A stretch of DNA of 23,438 nucleotides. Source: Methanobacteriota archaeon (GTDB lineage: Archaea > Thermoplasmatota > Poseidoniia > Poseidoniales > Poseidoniaceae). The DNA is taken from NCBI GenBank assembly GCA_002707335.2, contig PAMN02000063.1, forward strand, positions 1-23,438, in the 5' to 3' direction. Under the pieces are notes generated by a model that saw only the letters and a program-made list of their open reading frames with translations, ran no database searches and was not told where the DNA came from. Numbering within the stretch: the first letter of the stretch is position 1; each line of letters begins with the position of its first letter. The position numbers and the translations under genes are program-made. This document shows positions 7,414-14,800 of this stretch, piece by piece.

Positions 7414-8853
7414 ATGGTAGTAGCAACTAAAGGAAGTGTTACTGATTTGTCTAATGGAAGAATATTAGATGATTCTATTGCAAAAAGGGCTATTGAATCT
7501 GCAATGTCGTACGGCGCAGAGTATGCTGAACTTAGGTTAGTCAGTGAAACTACTAATTCCGTCACTTTGAAGGACGGAAAACTAGAGAGAGCAATTCCTG
7601 GCCAACAAGTAGGAGTGACAATGAGGATATTAGCAGATGGTGCTTGGGGAGTGCATTCCACAAGTGATTACAAATCCATAGATTCTCAAGTAGAATCTAC
7701 TGTAAAACTAGCAAGGGCAGTTGCATCTCGTAGAACCTCCAAGCAACCAAGAGTAGGACTCGCTGAAGTTCCAATAATAGAAGATGAGATTCATTGGAAG
7801 AGTAAGAAAGATGTCAGAGATACAGACCTACAAACAAGAATCGATTTGATGCTCGCAATAGATAGAGAAGCTAGAGACCACGATGACATAGTATCTACGT
7901 CAACTGGATGGTCAGACGAGCACATACATACAGAATTATTGACCAGTGAAGGAATGAACCGCGTTTGGTCATTTCAACGAAGTTTGATTCATGGAATGGT
8001 TACTGCCAGAAATGAAACGGGAGTCGTTTCATACAGAATGAGACATGGCGGCGAAGGTGGATTGGAATTAATCGAAGAATGTGACCTTGGAGCAATGGGA
8101 GAAACTGCAAGGATCTCAGCCCTACGACTCTTAGGTGCAGAAAGAGCGCCATCAGGTAGAATGCCTTTGGTAGCAGACCGAGATTTAACTGGAGTGTACA
8201 TTCACGAAGCACTCGGTCACCCATGTGAAGCGGATTTAGTAGCAGCTGGCGATTCCTGTTTAGAAGGTAGATTAGGCCAAAAAATAGGTTCAGATATCTG
8301 TACGGTGGTAGATGACCCAACAATGCGTGGAGGATATGGCTGCTATCCTATTGATGATGAAGGAGTTGATACTCGTCCAAAGAATCTGATTGTTAATGGA
8401 GTTCTGACTGAATATCTTAACCATAGAGAAACAGCATACAGGTATGATTTGGAACCAAATGGCGGTGCTAGGGCTCAAGATGGTCTGCACCATCCACTAG
8501 TTCGAATGTCTAATACTGTTATTCAAGGTGGCACCCACAAGGATTTGGACGAATTAATCGAAGACATCGATTTTGGGATATATGCGTGTGGAAGTAGAGG
8601 CGGACAGGTTGACACAGGGCGTGGTTCATTCCAATTTGCTGCTCAAGAAGCATGGATTATTGAAAATGGAAGTTTGTCAAGACCTGTGAAAGATGTAAGT
8701 GTATCTGGAATGACCCTTGAGATTTTGAAAAATGTTGACGGTCTCAGCAAAGATGCTCGTTTGGCATCACCAGGATTTTGCGGCAAAGGGCAAACAGTTC
8801 CAGTTGGTGATGGTGGTCCTTTGATGCGAATCAGTGAAGCATTGGTGGGATGA
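7414..8853 (+). CDS. tldD: TldD-family metallopeptidase subunit
   Basis: A 479-residue protein from ATG 7414. In-frame TTG codons at 7396 and 7402 could extend it by up to six residues, and an AAAGGG precedes 7396, so the start is not certain. HEALGH (264-269) is the TldD HExxxH zinc/iron-binding motif, followed by PCEADLV. The Cys in PGFCGKGQTVPVGDGG near the C-terminus matches the third metal ligand known from the E. coli TldD/TldE structure. TldD is the catalytic half of a TldD-TldE peptidase that degrades unfolded peptides in a confined cavity and matures some modified peptides in bacteria. Its stop overlaps the tldE ATG (ATGA), giving translational coupling. The native substrate in archaea is unknown. 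Confidence 0.93.
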   Translation: MVVATKGSVTDLSNGRILDDSIAKRAIESAMSYGAEYAELRLVSETTNSVTLKDGKLERAIPGQQVGVTMRILADGAWGVHSTSDYKSIDSQVESTVKLARAVASRRTSKQPRVGLAEVPIIEDEIHWKSKKDVRDTDLQTRIDLMLAIDREARDHDDIVSTSTGWSDEHIHTELLTSEGMNRVWSFQRSLIHGMVTARNETGVVSYRMRHGGEGGLELIEECDLGAMGETARISALRLLGAERAPSGRMPLVADRDLTGVYIHEALGHPCEADLVAAGDSCLEGRLGQKIGSDICTVVDDPTMRGGYGCYPIDDEGVDTRPKNLIVNGVLTEYLNHRETAYRYDLEPNGGARAQDGLHHPLVRMSNTVIQGGTHKDLDELIEDIDFGIYACGSRGGQVDTGRGSFQFAAQEAWIIENGSLSRPVKDVSVSGMTLEILKNVDGLSKDARLASPGFCGKGQTVPVGDGGPLMRISEALVG

Positions 8854-10256
8854 TATTGATTCCTGATGATGCAGTTGAGAGGCTGTTTAATTCAGCCGAA
8901 AAAATCGGTAAAGCCTGTGATTCAGCAGGTATATCTCAATGGGAAGTTTATGCAACACAAGGGTATGGCCATTCCCTGGAAATAGAGGCAGGGAAGATCT
9001 CTATGGCATCGGGCGGAGGAGATGGCGGATTTGGTATCAGAATCGTTGATCAAGGGCGTTATGGTTATGCACATTTAGTAGACCCTAGTTCAGCAGCAAA
9101 TGCAATAGAGCAAGCCCTATCAATAGCAAAAATGTCTCCAAGCATCGAGGGTTTCGAATTGCCAGAGAATCAATCTTCTCAGAAAGTTGGCGGTATGTTA
9201 GACAAATCTCTGCTTGATTTGGGTCCAGAAGAATTACTCTCTCAGGGTGACCTCGTAATTCAGAGAGTTAAGGAGCTCGACTCAAGAGCTGTTGCCGTTG
9301 GAGGTGGACTAGGAGTTGGCGCTGGCGCCGATGTAATACTAACTAGCAACGGCATTGAGGATGGGGGGATACATACTTCTCATGGAATCGGAATCCACGT
9401 TTCAATTGATGAAAACGAAGATTTAACTTCATCTTATGAAGGCGAATCCTCTAGATTTATGTTAAAAGACCTAACAGCGAGTGTAGATAAAGCCGTTCAT
9501 TGGTCTCAGATTACTCGTGACAAAATCAAAGGAGGAGATACCGAAGATTGTCCAGTCATGATGACTAGTGATGGTTTTTCACCTCTATTTTCCGTTGTTG
9601 TTCCAAGTGCAATAAGTGGTGAAAGATTAGCCAGAGGTGAATCATTTTGGTCACAAAAAATGGGTGAATCGGTCATGGCGGGACATTTGTCTTTGATTGA
9701 TGATGGGCTCATGGAAGGAGGGATGTCTTCTGGTTCAAGAGATGCAGAAGGGGTTCCTAGTCAAACTCAAACAATAGTACAGTCTGGAAAACTTACAGGA
9801 GAATTGTGGTCTACAAGAGATGCTGCAAAAATGATATCTGAAGGCAAGGTTGAATCGGCTTCAACAACAGGTTCTGCTGTCAGAGGTGGTCATTCATCAC
9901 CTCCTGTGTGTGGATGCAGCGACTTGATATTGAGTTCAAGCGCAAAAACTCATGCTAGAGATCGATTGATTGAAGAGATGGAGAATGGCTATATTGTCCA
10001 CAGCGTTATGGGAGCGCATACGGCAAACCCAACCAGTGGTGACTTTTCGGTTACTACTTCTACAATTTTGAAGGTAGAAAATGGGGAAATTAAAGGTGCT
10101 TTGTCTCAAGCAGGGTTTTCTGGTAACTTAGCTAGTGCCCTGAACGGAAATGTGATTTTGGGAGATTCTTCAATACGCAAAGGTTCATACAGCACTGGTT
10201 CAATGCATGTACCAGATGTGCTTCTAATGGACGGTTTAAGGATAAATCCTGCTTGA
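8850..10256 (+). CDS. tldE: TldE/PmbA-family peptidase partner
   Basis: A 468-residue protein of PmbA/TldE type. It has Gly/Ser-rich TldD-fold repeats, an MTSDGFSPLFSVVVPSAISG segment, and the C-terminal GxSGN-like block AGFSGNLASALNGNVILGD. It lacks an HExxxH motif, as expected for the non-catalytic partner that shapes the TldD cavity. ATG 8850 overlaps the tldD stop; GGTGGG immediately upstream is too close to serve that ATG ideally, so TTG 8856 is an alternative start. Co-expression with tldD is strongly implied by the four-base ATGA overlap. A 7-bp hairpin lies a few bases beyond the stop. Confidence 0.92.
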   Translation: MILIPDDAVERLFNSAEKIGKACDSAGISQWEVYATQGYGHSLEIEAGKISMASGGGDGGFGIRIVDQGRYGYAHLVDPSSAANAIEQALSIAKMSPSIEGFELPENQSSQKVGGMLDKSLLDLGPEELLSQGDLVIQRVKELDSRAVAVGGGLGVGAGADVILTSNGIEDGGIHTSHGIGIHVSIDENEDLTSSYEGESSRFMLKDLTASVDKAVHWSQITRDKIKGGDTEDCPVMMTSDGFSPLFSVVVPSAISGERLARGESFWSQKMGESVMAGHLSLIDDGLMEGGMSSGSRDAEGVPSQTQTIVQSGKLTGELWSTRDAAKMISEGKVESASTTGSAVRGGHSSPPVCGCSDLILSSSAKTHARDRLIEEMENGYIVHSVMGAHTANPTSGDFSVTTSTILKVENGEIKGALSQAGFSGNLASALNGNVILGDSSIRKGSYSTGSMHVPDVLLMDGLRINPA

Positions 10257-10272
10257 ATTTAGTTTCAGAATC

Positions 10273-10291
10273 TGTCTGAGTCTTTCAGACA
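10273..10291 (+). other. 7-bp inverted repeat after tldE
   Basis: TGTCTGA (10273-10279) and TCAGACA (10285-10291) are perfectly complementary around a five-base loop, 17 bases after the tldE stop. No T-tract follows, so it is not a classic intrinsic terminator. It could be an RNA processing or stability element at the junction between the tldDE run and the RPA operon, or a binding site. Chance cannot be excluded at this length. Confidence 0.35.
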
Positions 10292-10327
10292 TCTTCATGA
10301 ACCGTCTCCATAGGTTGCGTAATCCCC

Positions 10328-10335
10328 GAGGTGAT
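10328..10335 (+). promoter_or_regulatory. Perfect Shine-Dalgarno GAGGTGAT before a GTG-started small ORF
   Basis: These eight bases are fully complementary to the AUCACCUC expected at the archaeal 16S 3' end. They sit five bases before GTG 10341. The same octamer precedes two non-ATG starts of longer genes in this window (13489 and 19634), so its occurrence here argues that the short ORF is translated. Confidence 0.55.
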
Positions 10336-10340
10336 AGGCA

Positions 10341-10442
10341 GTGCCCAAAAAACATAACCAGCCCGCACAAGAGCCAGAACACCCGTCTTTGACGGGCCAG
10401 AAAACGAACATACACTCTCGAGGTGGCCATCATGTCAGATGA
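10341..10442 (+). CDS. Candidate small ORF (33 codons) upstream of and overlapping RPA
   Basis: GTG-initiated frame preceded by a perfect GAGGTGAT at spacing five, ending with TGA 10440-10442, eleven bases inside the RPA gene that starts at 10432. The predicted peptide begins MPKKHNQPAQEPEH and ends HSRGGHHVR; it is basic, His/Pro/Gln-rich and has no membrane segment. It contains a CCCGTC-TTT-GACGGG hairpin. It may be a regulatory leader whose translation couples to RPA, or a genuine small protein. No family is recognised. Against it: small size, unusual composition, and RPA has its own ribosome-binding site within the ORF. Confidence 0.4.
   Translation: MPKKHNQPAQEPEHPSLTGQKTNIHSRGGHHVR
10382..10396 (+). 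other. 6-bp GC-rich hairpin in the RPA leader
   Basis: CCCGTC (10382-10387), TTT, GACGGG (10391-10396) form a perfect stem of five G-C and one A-T pairs with a three-base loop. It lies 36 bases before the RPA ATG and inside the candidate small ORF. It would be a stable RNA hairpin and may influence translation of the small ORF or of RPA. No T-run follows, so termination is unlikely. Confidence 0.4.
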
Positions 10443-12132
10443 TTATGATGTCCACGTCGCAGAAGTTGTAAAACAGGTGCCAGAAGCAGATCCGGTAAAG
10501 GTCGCTGAAGCTTTTGCAAGATATGAAAAGGATTTCTTGATACCACCTGAAGATGCTATCCGTTCTGTTTTGAGGAGGTTCCAGACTGAAACAGGCGTGG
10601 TGCCAAAATCGCAACCGAAATCAAACAATCAAAAGCAGACACAGCCAGTGAAAAAAGTCGAATTACTATCCGACCTATCCGCTGATGACAGAAATGTCGA
10701 GGTCGAGGTTCAAATTATAACACACAATCCTCGAACGACTATGGTAAGAGGTGAAGAGAAGGTAGTGCCTTACGGTTTGCTTGAAGATCAACCATGGAAT
10801 GAAACCGGCGCCATCAAGAACAGGTGGGAATTCAAAGATTGGGGCAACAGTCCTAATTTAATGCCGGGTTCAATAGTTAGACTTGAAGGTGTTTCAGTAA
10901 ATGAATATCAAGGCAAAATGAGTTTGAACATAAATCAATCAAGCAGAATTGCAGTACTGAAAGAAGGTGAAAGAACCATAATCACTCCTGGTGAACCAGT
11001 AGATATTTCAACTATCAAATCTGAAGGTAATCTTACTGTAGTAGGAAGAGTACTTGCTTCCAGAGAAGATGTAATCCACAAGAGAGACGGCTCCGGTTCT
11101 ATAGACATTGTAAGAGGTAGAATCGCAGATGATTCAGGCACCATAGGCTTTCTGTCTTGGGAGCCTTTCAAGCATGAAGTAGGGTCTCTGATAAAAATCG
11201 AAAATGCCCAAGTCAAAGTTTTCAGAGATACACCTGAAATAAACATAGGTGCGTCTTCTAGAATTGAGATATTCCACGATGCTAATTTTTCAAGTGCTGA
11301 AGACCTTAGCGCACAATCCGTTTCTAAAATAGAAGATTTAAGAGATGGTTCTAGAGATGTCGATATAATTTTTGAAATCCAAAAGATGGTAAAGAGAGAT
11401 TTTACTGGCCAACAGGGTGAAGAAAAAAGTGTATGGTCAGGTGATATTGCAGACCCAACCGGTAAATGTCGGTGTTCTATCTGGAGCGAACCTCCATTCA
11501 ATTTTGAAGAAATGCCAGTAGTAATTCGGGTAAGAGGTGCAAGAGTGAGAGCTTGGCAAGGGATTCCCGATGTAACTATCGATAATGCAGACCAAATTGA
11601 AGTATTAGCTGCTGCCCCATGGGGAGAAGATGTTGATTTAACGGACAACCTTGTAGAAGTTCAATTATCAGAATTGACTTCAGGTGCTAGTAGAGTCGGG
11701 ATTACAACAACAGGAACAGTCGTATCAGTAAGAGAGGATTCAGGAATAATCAAACGTTGTTCAGAATGTAGAAGAGTACTAAGAGATGGCGAATGTGCTA
11801 ATCACGGAGCACAAGATGGAGTTGAAGACCTAAGATTTAGATTAGTTTTGGATGATGGTATTTCTACAATATCGCTAATTTTGAACAAAGACTCATCAGA
11901 ATCTATTGGTGGTTTATCTATGGATAAGGTAAAAGAACACATTGATGAAAATGGTTCAATGGACTATGTTCAGTTCCTTAGAGAAAAACTCCTCGGTCGT
12001 GAAATATCTGCTTCAGGTAGAACAATAGTTGACGAACAGGGAGCAATGCTACTATCTGATTCAGCTGAGATAATCGAGGTCGATTCCGCTTTGGAAGCAA
12101 CTGAAATCAGAGCAAAATGGGGGTTTAATTGA
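10432..12132 (+). CDS. Replication protein A large subunit (multi-OB-fold, zinc finger)
   Basis: A 566-residue protein. I chose ATG 10432 because GAGGTG ends six bases upstream; a GTG at 10423 lies within that site. An N-terminal UBA-like helical segment (about 8-50) precedes four OB-fold regions, roughly 65-165, 190-285, 300-400 and 425-535. Repeated strand patterns such as GRIADDSGTIGFLSW and GDIADPTGKCRCSIW mark the OB folds. The last carries a zinc finger, C443-x2-C446-x8-C455-x2-H458, as in euryarchaeal RPA1/RPA41-like proteins. It binds single-stranded DNA during replication, repair and recombination. Its stop overlaps the next ATG by one base (TGATG), matching the known RPA/RPA-associated protein pairing. 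Confidence 0.9.
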   Translation: MSDDYDVHVAEVVKQVPEADPVKVAEAFARYEKDFLIPPEDAIRSVLRRFQTETGVVPKSQPKSNNQKQTQPVKKVELLSDLSADDRNVEVEVQIITHNPRTTMVRGEEKVVPYGLLEDQPWNETGAIKNRWEFKDWGNSPNLMPGSIVRLEGVSVNEYQGKMSLNINQSSRIAVLKEGERTIITPGEPVDISTIKSEGNLTVVGRVLASREDVIHKRDGSGSIDIVRGRIADDSGTIGFLSWEPFKHEVGSLIKIENAQVKVFRDTPEINIGASSRIEIFHDANFSSAEDLSAQSVSKIEDLRDGSRDVDIIFEIQKMVKRDFTGQQGEEKSVWSGDIADPTGKCRCSIWSEPPFNFEEMPVVIRVRGARVRAWQGIPDVTIDNADQIEVLAAAPWGEDVDLTDNLVEVQLSELTSGASRVGITTTGTVVSVREDSGIIKRCSECRRVLRDGECANHGAQDGVEDLRFRLVLDDGISTISLILNKDSSESIGGLSMDKVKEHIDENGSMDYVQFLREKLLGREISASGRTIVDEQGAMLLSDSAEIIEVDSALEATEIRAKWGFN

Positions 12133-13070
12133 TGCGAAGTAGAATAAGAAGACAACCAGCATTAGCTTTGCTTGCCTCAGAATTTGGTGAATCAACTCTT
12201 CATCAACAAGGTTCAGGTGAATATGATCCATTGTTCTTGATTACTAAATTAGGAGCAAAGGTCAATCGTGTAATCGTCGCAGGCTTATTGGAACGATTAG
12301 AGCCTCGAGAGACTGCAAATGGAGCAACTATTTGGCAGGGTCAAATTAGAGATCCTTCAGGAACACACTATTTCTCTGTTGGCGATTACGCCCCAGAGTC
12401 AATGCGTGAATTAACTGTACAGTTATCCTCCCGGATTGATGATGGAGAGGTAATAATGCTAATGATGACAGCAAAGGCCAGGTATTTCCAAACAGATGAG
12501 GGTGCGGTTTACACTAGTCTTCGACCTGAAGAAGCAGCAGTAATTTCTCGCACAGTGTATCGTGAATGGTTAGTTAGAGCAGCAAAGGGTATGTTGACTC
12601 GAATTGATGCTCATGAAAAATCAATTAATTCAGAAAAATCAATCGATTCTCTAGCCAAAGTTGGAGTTCCTGAAAATTTGATAGAAGGATTACTGCTAGC
12701 GGGTGAACATTATGGTGAAATTGATACAGAGTCCTATCGTTTGAACATACTTCAAACTCTAGATATTGCAGAAGACAAAGAAGTTTCAACAGTTCCAGTT
12801 GTAAAGGCACAAAAAAGTCTGGTCGTTGAAGAATCTCAGTCTGAAGACAAGGAATCTTCCAAAGTAAACCAAGAGACAGACATAAATTCAGCAATATTAG
12901 ATCTTGTAAAACGTCTTGATAAAGGAGATGGTGTAGATTTCGATACAGTCCTGAACAATGCATCTGCAAGAGGATATGATAGAGATGCTGCAGAAGCAGC
13001 CTTGGACGAACTCTCTGAAGATGGCGAAATACATGAACCAAGATTTGGTTGGTTCAAAGTAACTGAATAA
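12132..13070 (+). CDS. RPA-associated protein (OB fold plus C-terminal winged helix)
   Basis: A 312-residue protein from ATG 12132, which overlaps the RPA stop by one base; TTG 12129 is a less likely start. An N-terminal MRSRIRRQPALALLASEF block is followed by an OB-fold-like region (about 50-130, with GATIWQGQIRDPSGTHYF). Then come a helical linker, an acidic Ser/Glu-rich stretch (about 215-255) and a C-terminal winged-helix-like domain (ILDLVKRLDKGDGVDFDTVL through FGWFKV). This matches the archaeal COG3390 RPA-associated proteins encoded directly after RPA in haloarchaea and other euryarchaeotes. It probably forms a single-strand-binding complex with the upstream protein. Family assignment rests on both motif order and context. 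Confidence 0.83.
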   Translation: MRSRIRRQPALALLASEFGESTLHQQGSGEYDPLFLITKLGAKVNRVIVAGLLERLEPRETANGATIWQGQIRDPSGTHYFSVGDYAPESMRELTVQLSSRIDDGEVIMLMMTAKARYFQTDEGAVYTSLRPEEAAVISRTVYREWLVRAAKGMLTRIDAHEKSINSEKSIDSLAKVGVPENLIEGLLLAGEHYGEIDTESYRLNILQTLDIAEDKEVSTVPVVKAQKSLVVEESQSEDKESSKVNQETDINSAILDLVKRLDKGDGVDFDTVLNNASARGYDRDAAEAALDELSEDGEIHEPRFGWFKVTE

Positions 13071-13100
13071 ATATCACCAACACGTTCAAGTCCTTGTCTC

Positions 13101-13121
13101 AACCTCGCTAGGTTAAGGTGA
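13101..13121 (+). promoter_or_regulatory. Hairpin and Shine-Dalgarno leading the pilus-like cassette
   Basis: AACCT (13101-13105) pairs with AGGTT (13110-13114) around CGCT. It is directly followed by AAGGTGA (13115-13121), a ribosome-binding site five bases (counting from GGTGA, four) before ATG 13126. The 55-base gap after the RPA-associated gene could hold a promoter, but no clear TATA element is visible. Confidence 0.4.
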
Positions 13122-13125
13122 GCAA

Positions 13126-13479
13126 ATGGCAGGCACAGATTTCTTCATTCGACCAGCAAGCGGTACATCGAGTTCAGATTGGGTTAGGCTCTCAAACGCT
13201 GATATTTCAGTCGCAATAGCTCGTAGAATGACTAGAACAGTTCTTCACGGAGGCGAAGGAGATGATTTGGTAGATGAAGGAGCGGAATCTGCTGTCTATA
13301 CAGTTCGTGGTGAAATGAATCTTGATGATTACAAGAAAGTCTTGAAGATGTTTAGGGCAGGTCAACCATACATCCATGATCCATTTGAGGAAAGAGACGT
13401 TAAAACTGTGTTCAGTAAAATGTCTTATGATGGCACAGAAGGACTGTATAAATTTGAATTCATCGAAGATATCCGTTGA
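13126..13479 (+). CDS. Unknown 117-residue protein leading the TadC/TadA-like cassette
   Basis: I do not recognise a family. The protein has no signal peptide or membrane segment and is acidic. It has a Gly/Asp-rich HGGEGDDLVDEG stretch (about 45-56) and a C-terminal half that looks alpha/beta: YTVRGEMNLDDYKKVLKMF, then PYIHDPFEERD, then GLYKFEFIED. That layout (strand, short helix, 'dpf' loop, Gly-Leu-Tyr strand) is reminiscent of small phage-tail or baseplate-type proteins, but only loosely. It is nine bases upstream of the first TadC-like gene and has a good ribosome-binding site, so it is likely an integral part of the cassette. Function unknown. Confidence 0.75.
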   Translation: MAGTDFFIRPASGTSSSDWVRLSNADISVAIARRMTRTVLHGGEGDDLVDEGAESAVYTVRGEMNLDDYKKVLKMFRAGQPYIHDPFEERDVKTVFSKMSYDGTEGLYKFEFIEDIR

Positions 13480-13485
13480 GGTGAT
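13478..13485 (+). promoter_or_regulatory. Perfect Shine-Dalgarno GAGGTGAT fixing a TTG start
   Basis: The octamer overlaps the preceding stop (TGA 13477-13479) and lies three bases before TTG 13489. No ATG or GTG occurs near the start of this frame, so the site identifies TTG as the real initiation codon of the first TadC-like gene. Confidence 0.7.
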
Positions 13486-13488
13486 TAA

Positions 13489-14061
13489 TTGCGCTCATTA
13501 GATGAGTCGAAAGAAGTATTGTATGTCATTAGAACACTAAGCGTTCTAATGGGTTCAGGTGTTGGTTTAGAAGCAGCAATACACTCGATTTCACAAGGTG
13601 GCTACGGCATAATTTCGAAAGATTTCAGCCAAATAATGAAGGGCATTAACAAAGGAACTCCTCTAGAAAGAGAACTCAGATCTGTATTGAAAAAAGCGGA
13701 AACCGATGGCTACAAGAGGTTAATCAATACGATGATTAACAATGTAACTCAAAATACAGACATTATAGAGACCTTGAGAAAGCAAGGAGAAAGGATGGAA
13801 GAATCTCGAACTGAGAGCGTGAAGGAATACATCGAAGAACTCGGGGGGGTGCCTGAAACTCTTCTTTCAATTGGAATGATCGGACCGATTATATTAGCAA
13901 TTCTTGGTATTGCGCCCCAACTGATGGAAGGTGCAGAAGAACTGTTTGGTACTATGGATCAAGGTACGATAATGAGTATAGTAAATGCAGGACTATTCTT
14001 GACATTAGCAGGTATGGCATTAATTGGACTTAAAGCCCATACCAAGGACCCAGGGTTGTGA
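13489..14061 (+). CDS. TadC/GspF-like membrane protein, first half-size subunit
   Basis: A 190-residue protein starting with TTG behind a perfect ribosome-binding site. The soluble N-terminal part carries the type II secretion F domain pattern: LSVLMGSGVGLEAAIHSI near 18-35, then a helical bundle with NKGTPLERELRSVL. Two membrane helices follow, about 126-145 and 163-184. The protein is shorter than usual TadB/TadC (about 280-320) because it lacks the N-terminal membrane segment. TadC-like proteins form the inner-membrane platform for the assembly ATPase of archaeal and bacterial type IV/Tad pili. Its stop lies just before the second TadC-like gene, so the platform is probably a heterodimer. 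Sequence contains a 9-bp inverted repeat at 13527-13551. Confidence 0.82.
   Translation: MRSLDESKEVLYVIRTLSVLMGSGVGLEAAIHSISQGGYGIISKDFSQIMKGINKGTPLERELRSVLKKAETDGYKRLINTMINNVTQNTDIIETLRKQGERMEESRTESVKEYIEELGGVPETLLSIGMIGPIILAILGIAPQLMEGAEELFGTMDQGTIMSIVNAGLFLTLAGMALIGLKAHTKDPGL
13527..13551 (+). repeat. 9-bp perfect inverted repeat inside the first TadC-like gene
   Basis: CATTAGAAC (13527-13535) and GTTCTAATG (13543-13551) are exact reverse complements separated by ACTAAGC. The repeat lies 38 bases into the coding sequence. It could form an RNA hairpin that slows early elongation, or be a dimeric protein's binding site. A chance match at this length is possible in a long window. Confidence 0.45.
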
Positions 14062-14065
14062 TTTT

Positions 14066-14797
14066 TTGATTTTTGAAATATTAGAAATGTTCAGAAATGA
14101 ACCATTTTTGCTTTTCATGATCACTATTAGCGTTGCATGTGCAATTGGAGGGGTTCCTCCAATTTTGGAAAGGTCAAGAAGAAGAAACATCGAAAATGAC
14201 CTTCCTGCTATGCTTGAAGCACTATCAGATTCACTTGGAGCAGGTTTGGGTTTACAACAAGCAATGATGGCAGAGGCGGATCGGAATAACGGAACTCTTG
14301 GTAAATTACTCAGAGAAACCCTAGAAGAAAGTCACGCTTCCTCATTCGACTCTGCTCTAGCTAACTTTGCAACAAAATCCAGATCGCCACAAGTTCAGAG
14401 AGTTATGCACTTGATGTCTACTGCTATAGAACAAGATGCTCCTCTACAAAGTATACTTGCAGATATGTCAAGAGATTATGAAAGATTGAACGATTTAATG
14501 AATCGAAGAGAGTCAGATTTGATGGGTAGATCAATCTTGATTATCATGTTTGTTTCCGTAGGGTTACCATTCTTAATCGCCTTTATTGTAGGTCTTTTTG
14601 CTCCTCGGAGTCAAGGTTTCCAACTTCAATCATTTAACTCATCATTCACAATGTTCTTTGGAGCAGCATCATTAGTTGCGATAGGAGTCAGCGGCCGAAT
14701 GCTTGGTAGACTTAGGTCTGCACTTTGGTGGGCACCGTTGTGGATGGCTGTTTCAATGACAATCTATCACGTTGGAGTTTTGGTAATCGGAGGTTAA
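14066..14797 (+). CDS. TadC/GspF-like membrane protein, second subunit
   Basis: About 243 residues from TTG 14066, five bases after the previous stop and preceded by GGGTTGTGAT, which partly matches the Shine-Dalgarno. ATG 14087 is a credible alternative seven residues on, and the frame is open further upstream to 14024. Order of parts: membrane helix (FLLFMITISVACAIGG), type II secretion F domain (DLPAMLEALSDSLGAGLGLQQAM), then helices at SILIIMFVSVGLPFLIAF, FTMFFGAASLVAIGV and WMAVSMTIYHVGVLVIG. This is the fuller TadC-like layout and complements the shorter upstream subunit. GGAGGT for the ATPase lies within its last codons. A role as platform partner is inferred from domain and order. Confidence 0.83.
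   Translation: MIFEILEMFRNEPFLLFMITISVACAIGGVPPILERSRRRNIENDLPAMLEALSDSLGAGLGLQQAMMAEADRNNGTLGKLLRETLEESHASSFDSALANFATKSRSPQVQRVMHLMSTAIEQDAPLQSILADMSRDYERLNDLMNRRESDLMGRSILIIMFVSVGLPFLIAFIVGLFAPRSQGFQLQSFNSSFTMFFGAASLVAIGVSGRMLGRLRSALWWAPLWMAVSMTIYHVGVLVIGG
14789..14794 (+). promoter_or_regulatory. Shine-Dalgarno GGAGGT for the TadA-like ATPase
   Basis: GGAGGT sits within the last codons of the second TadC-like gene and six bases before ATG 14801, indicating translational linkage of platform and ATPase. Confidence 0.65.
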
Positions 14798-14800
14798 AGA

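Noticed and set aside
10257..10431. Possible tRNA or structured ncRNA in the tldE-RPA gap
   Set aside because: No cloverleaf or T-loop consensus could be built; only two separate short hairpins are visible.
10935..11648. 237-codon reverse frame inside RPA
   Set aside because: Antisense shadow of OB-fold coding sequence, Ser/Thr-rich with no motif or ribosome-binding site.
12625..13041. 138-codon reverse frame in the RPA-associated gene
   Set aside because: Leu/His-rich shadow; the plus frame is coupled to RPA and matches a known partner family.
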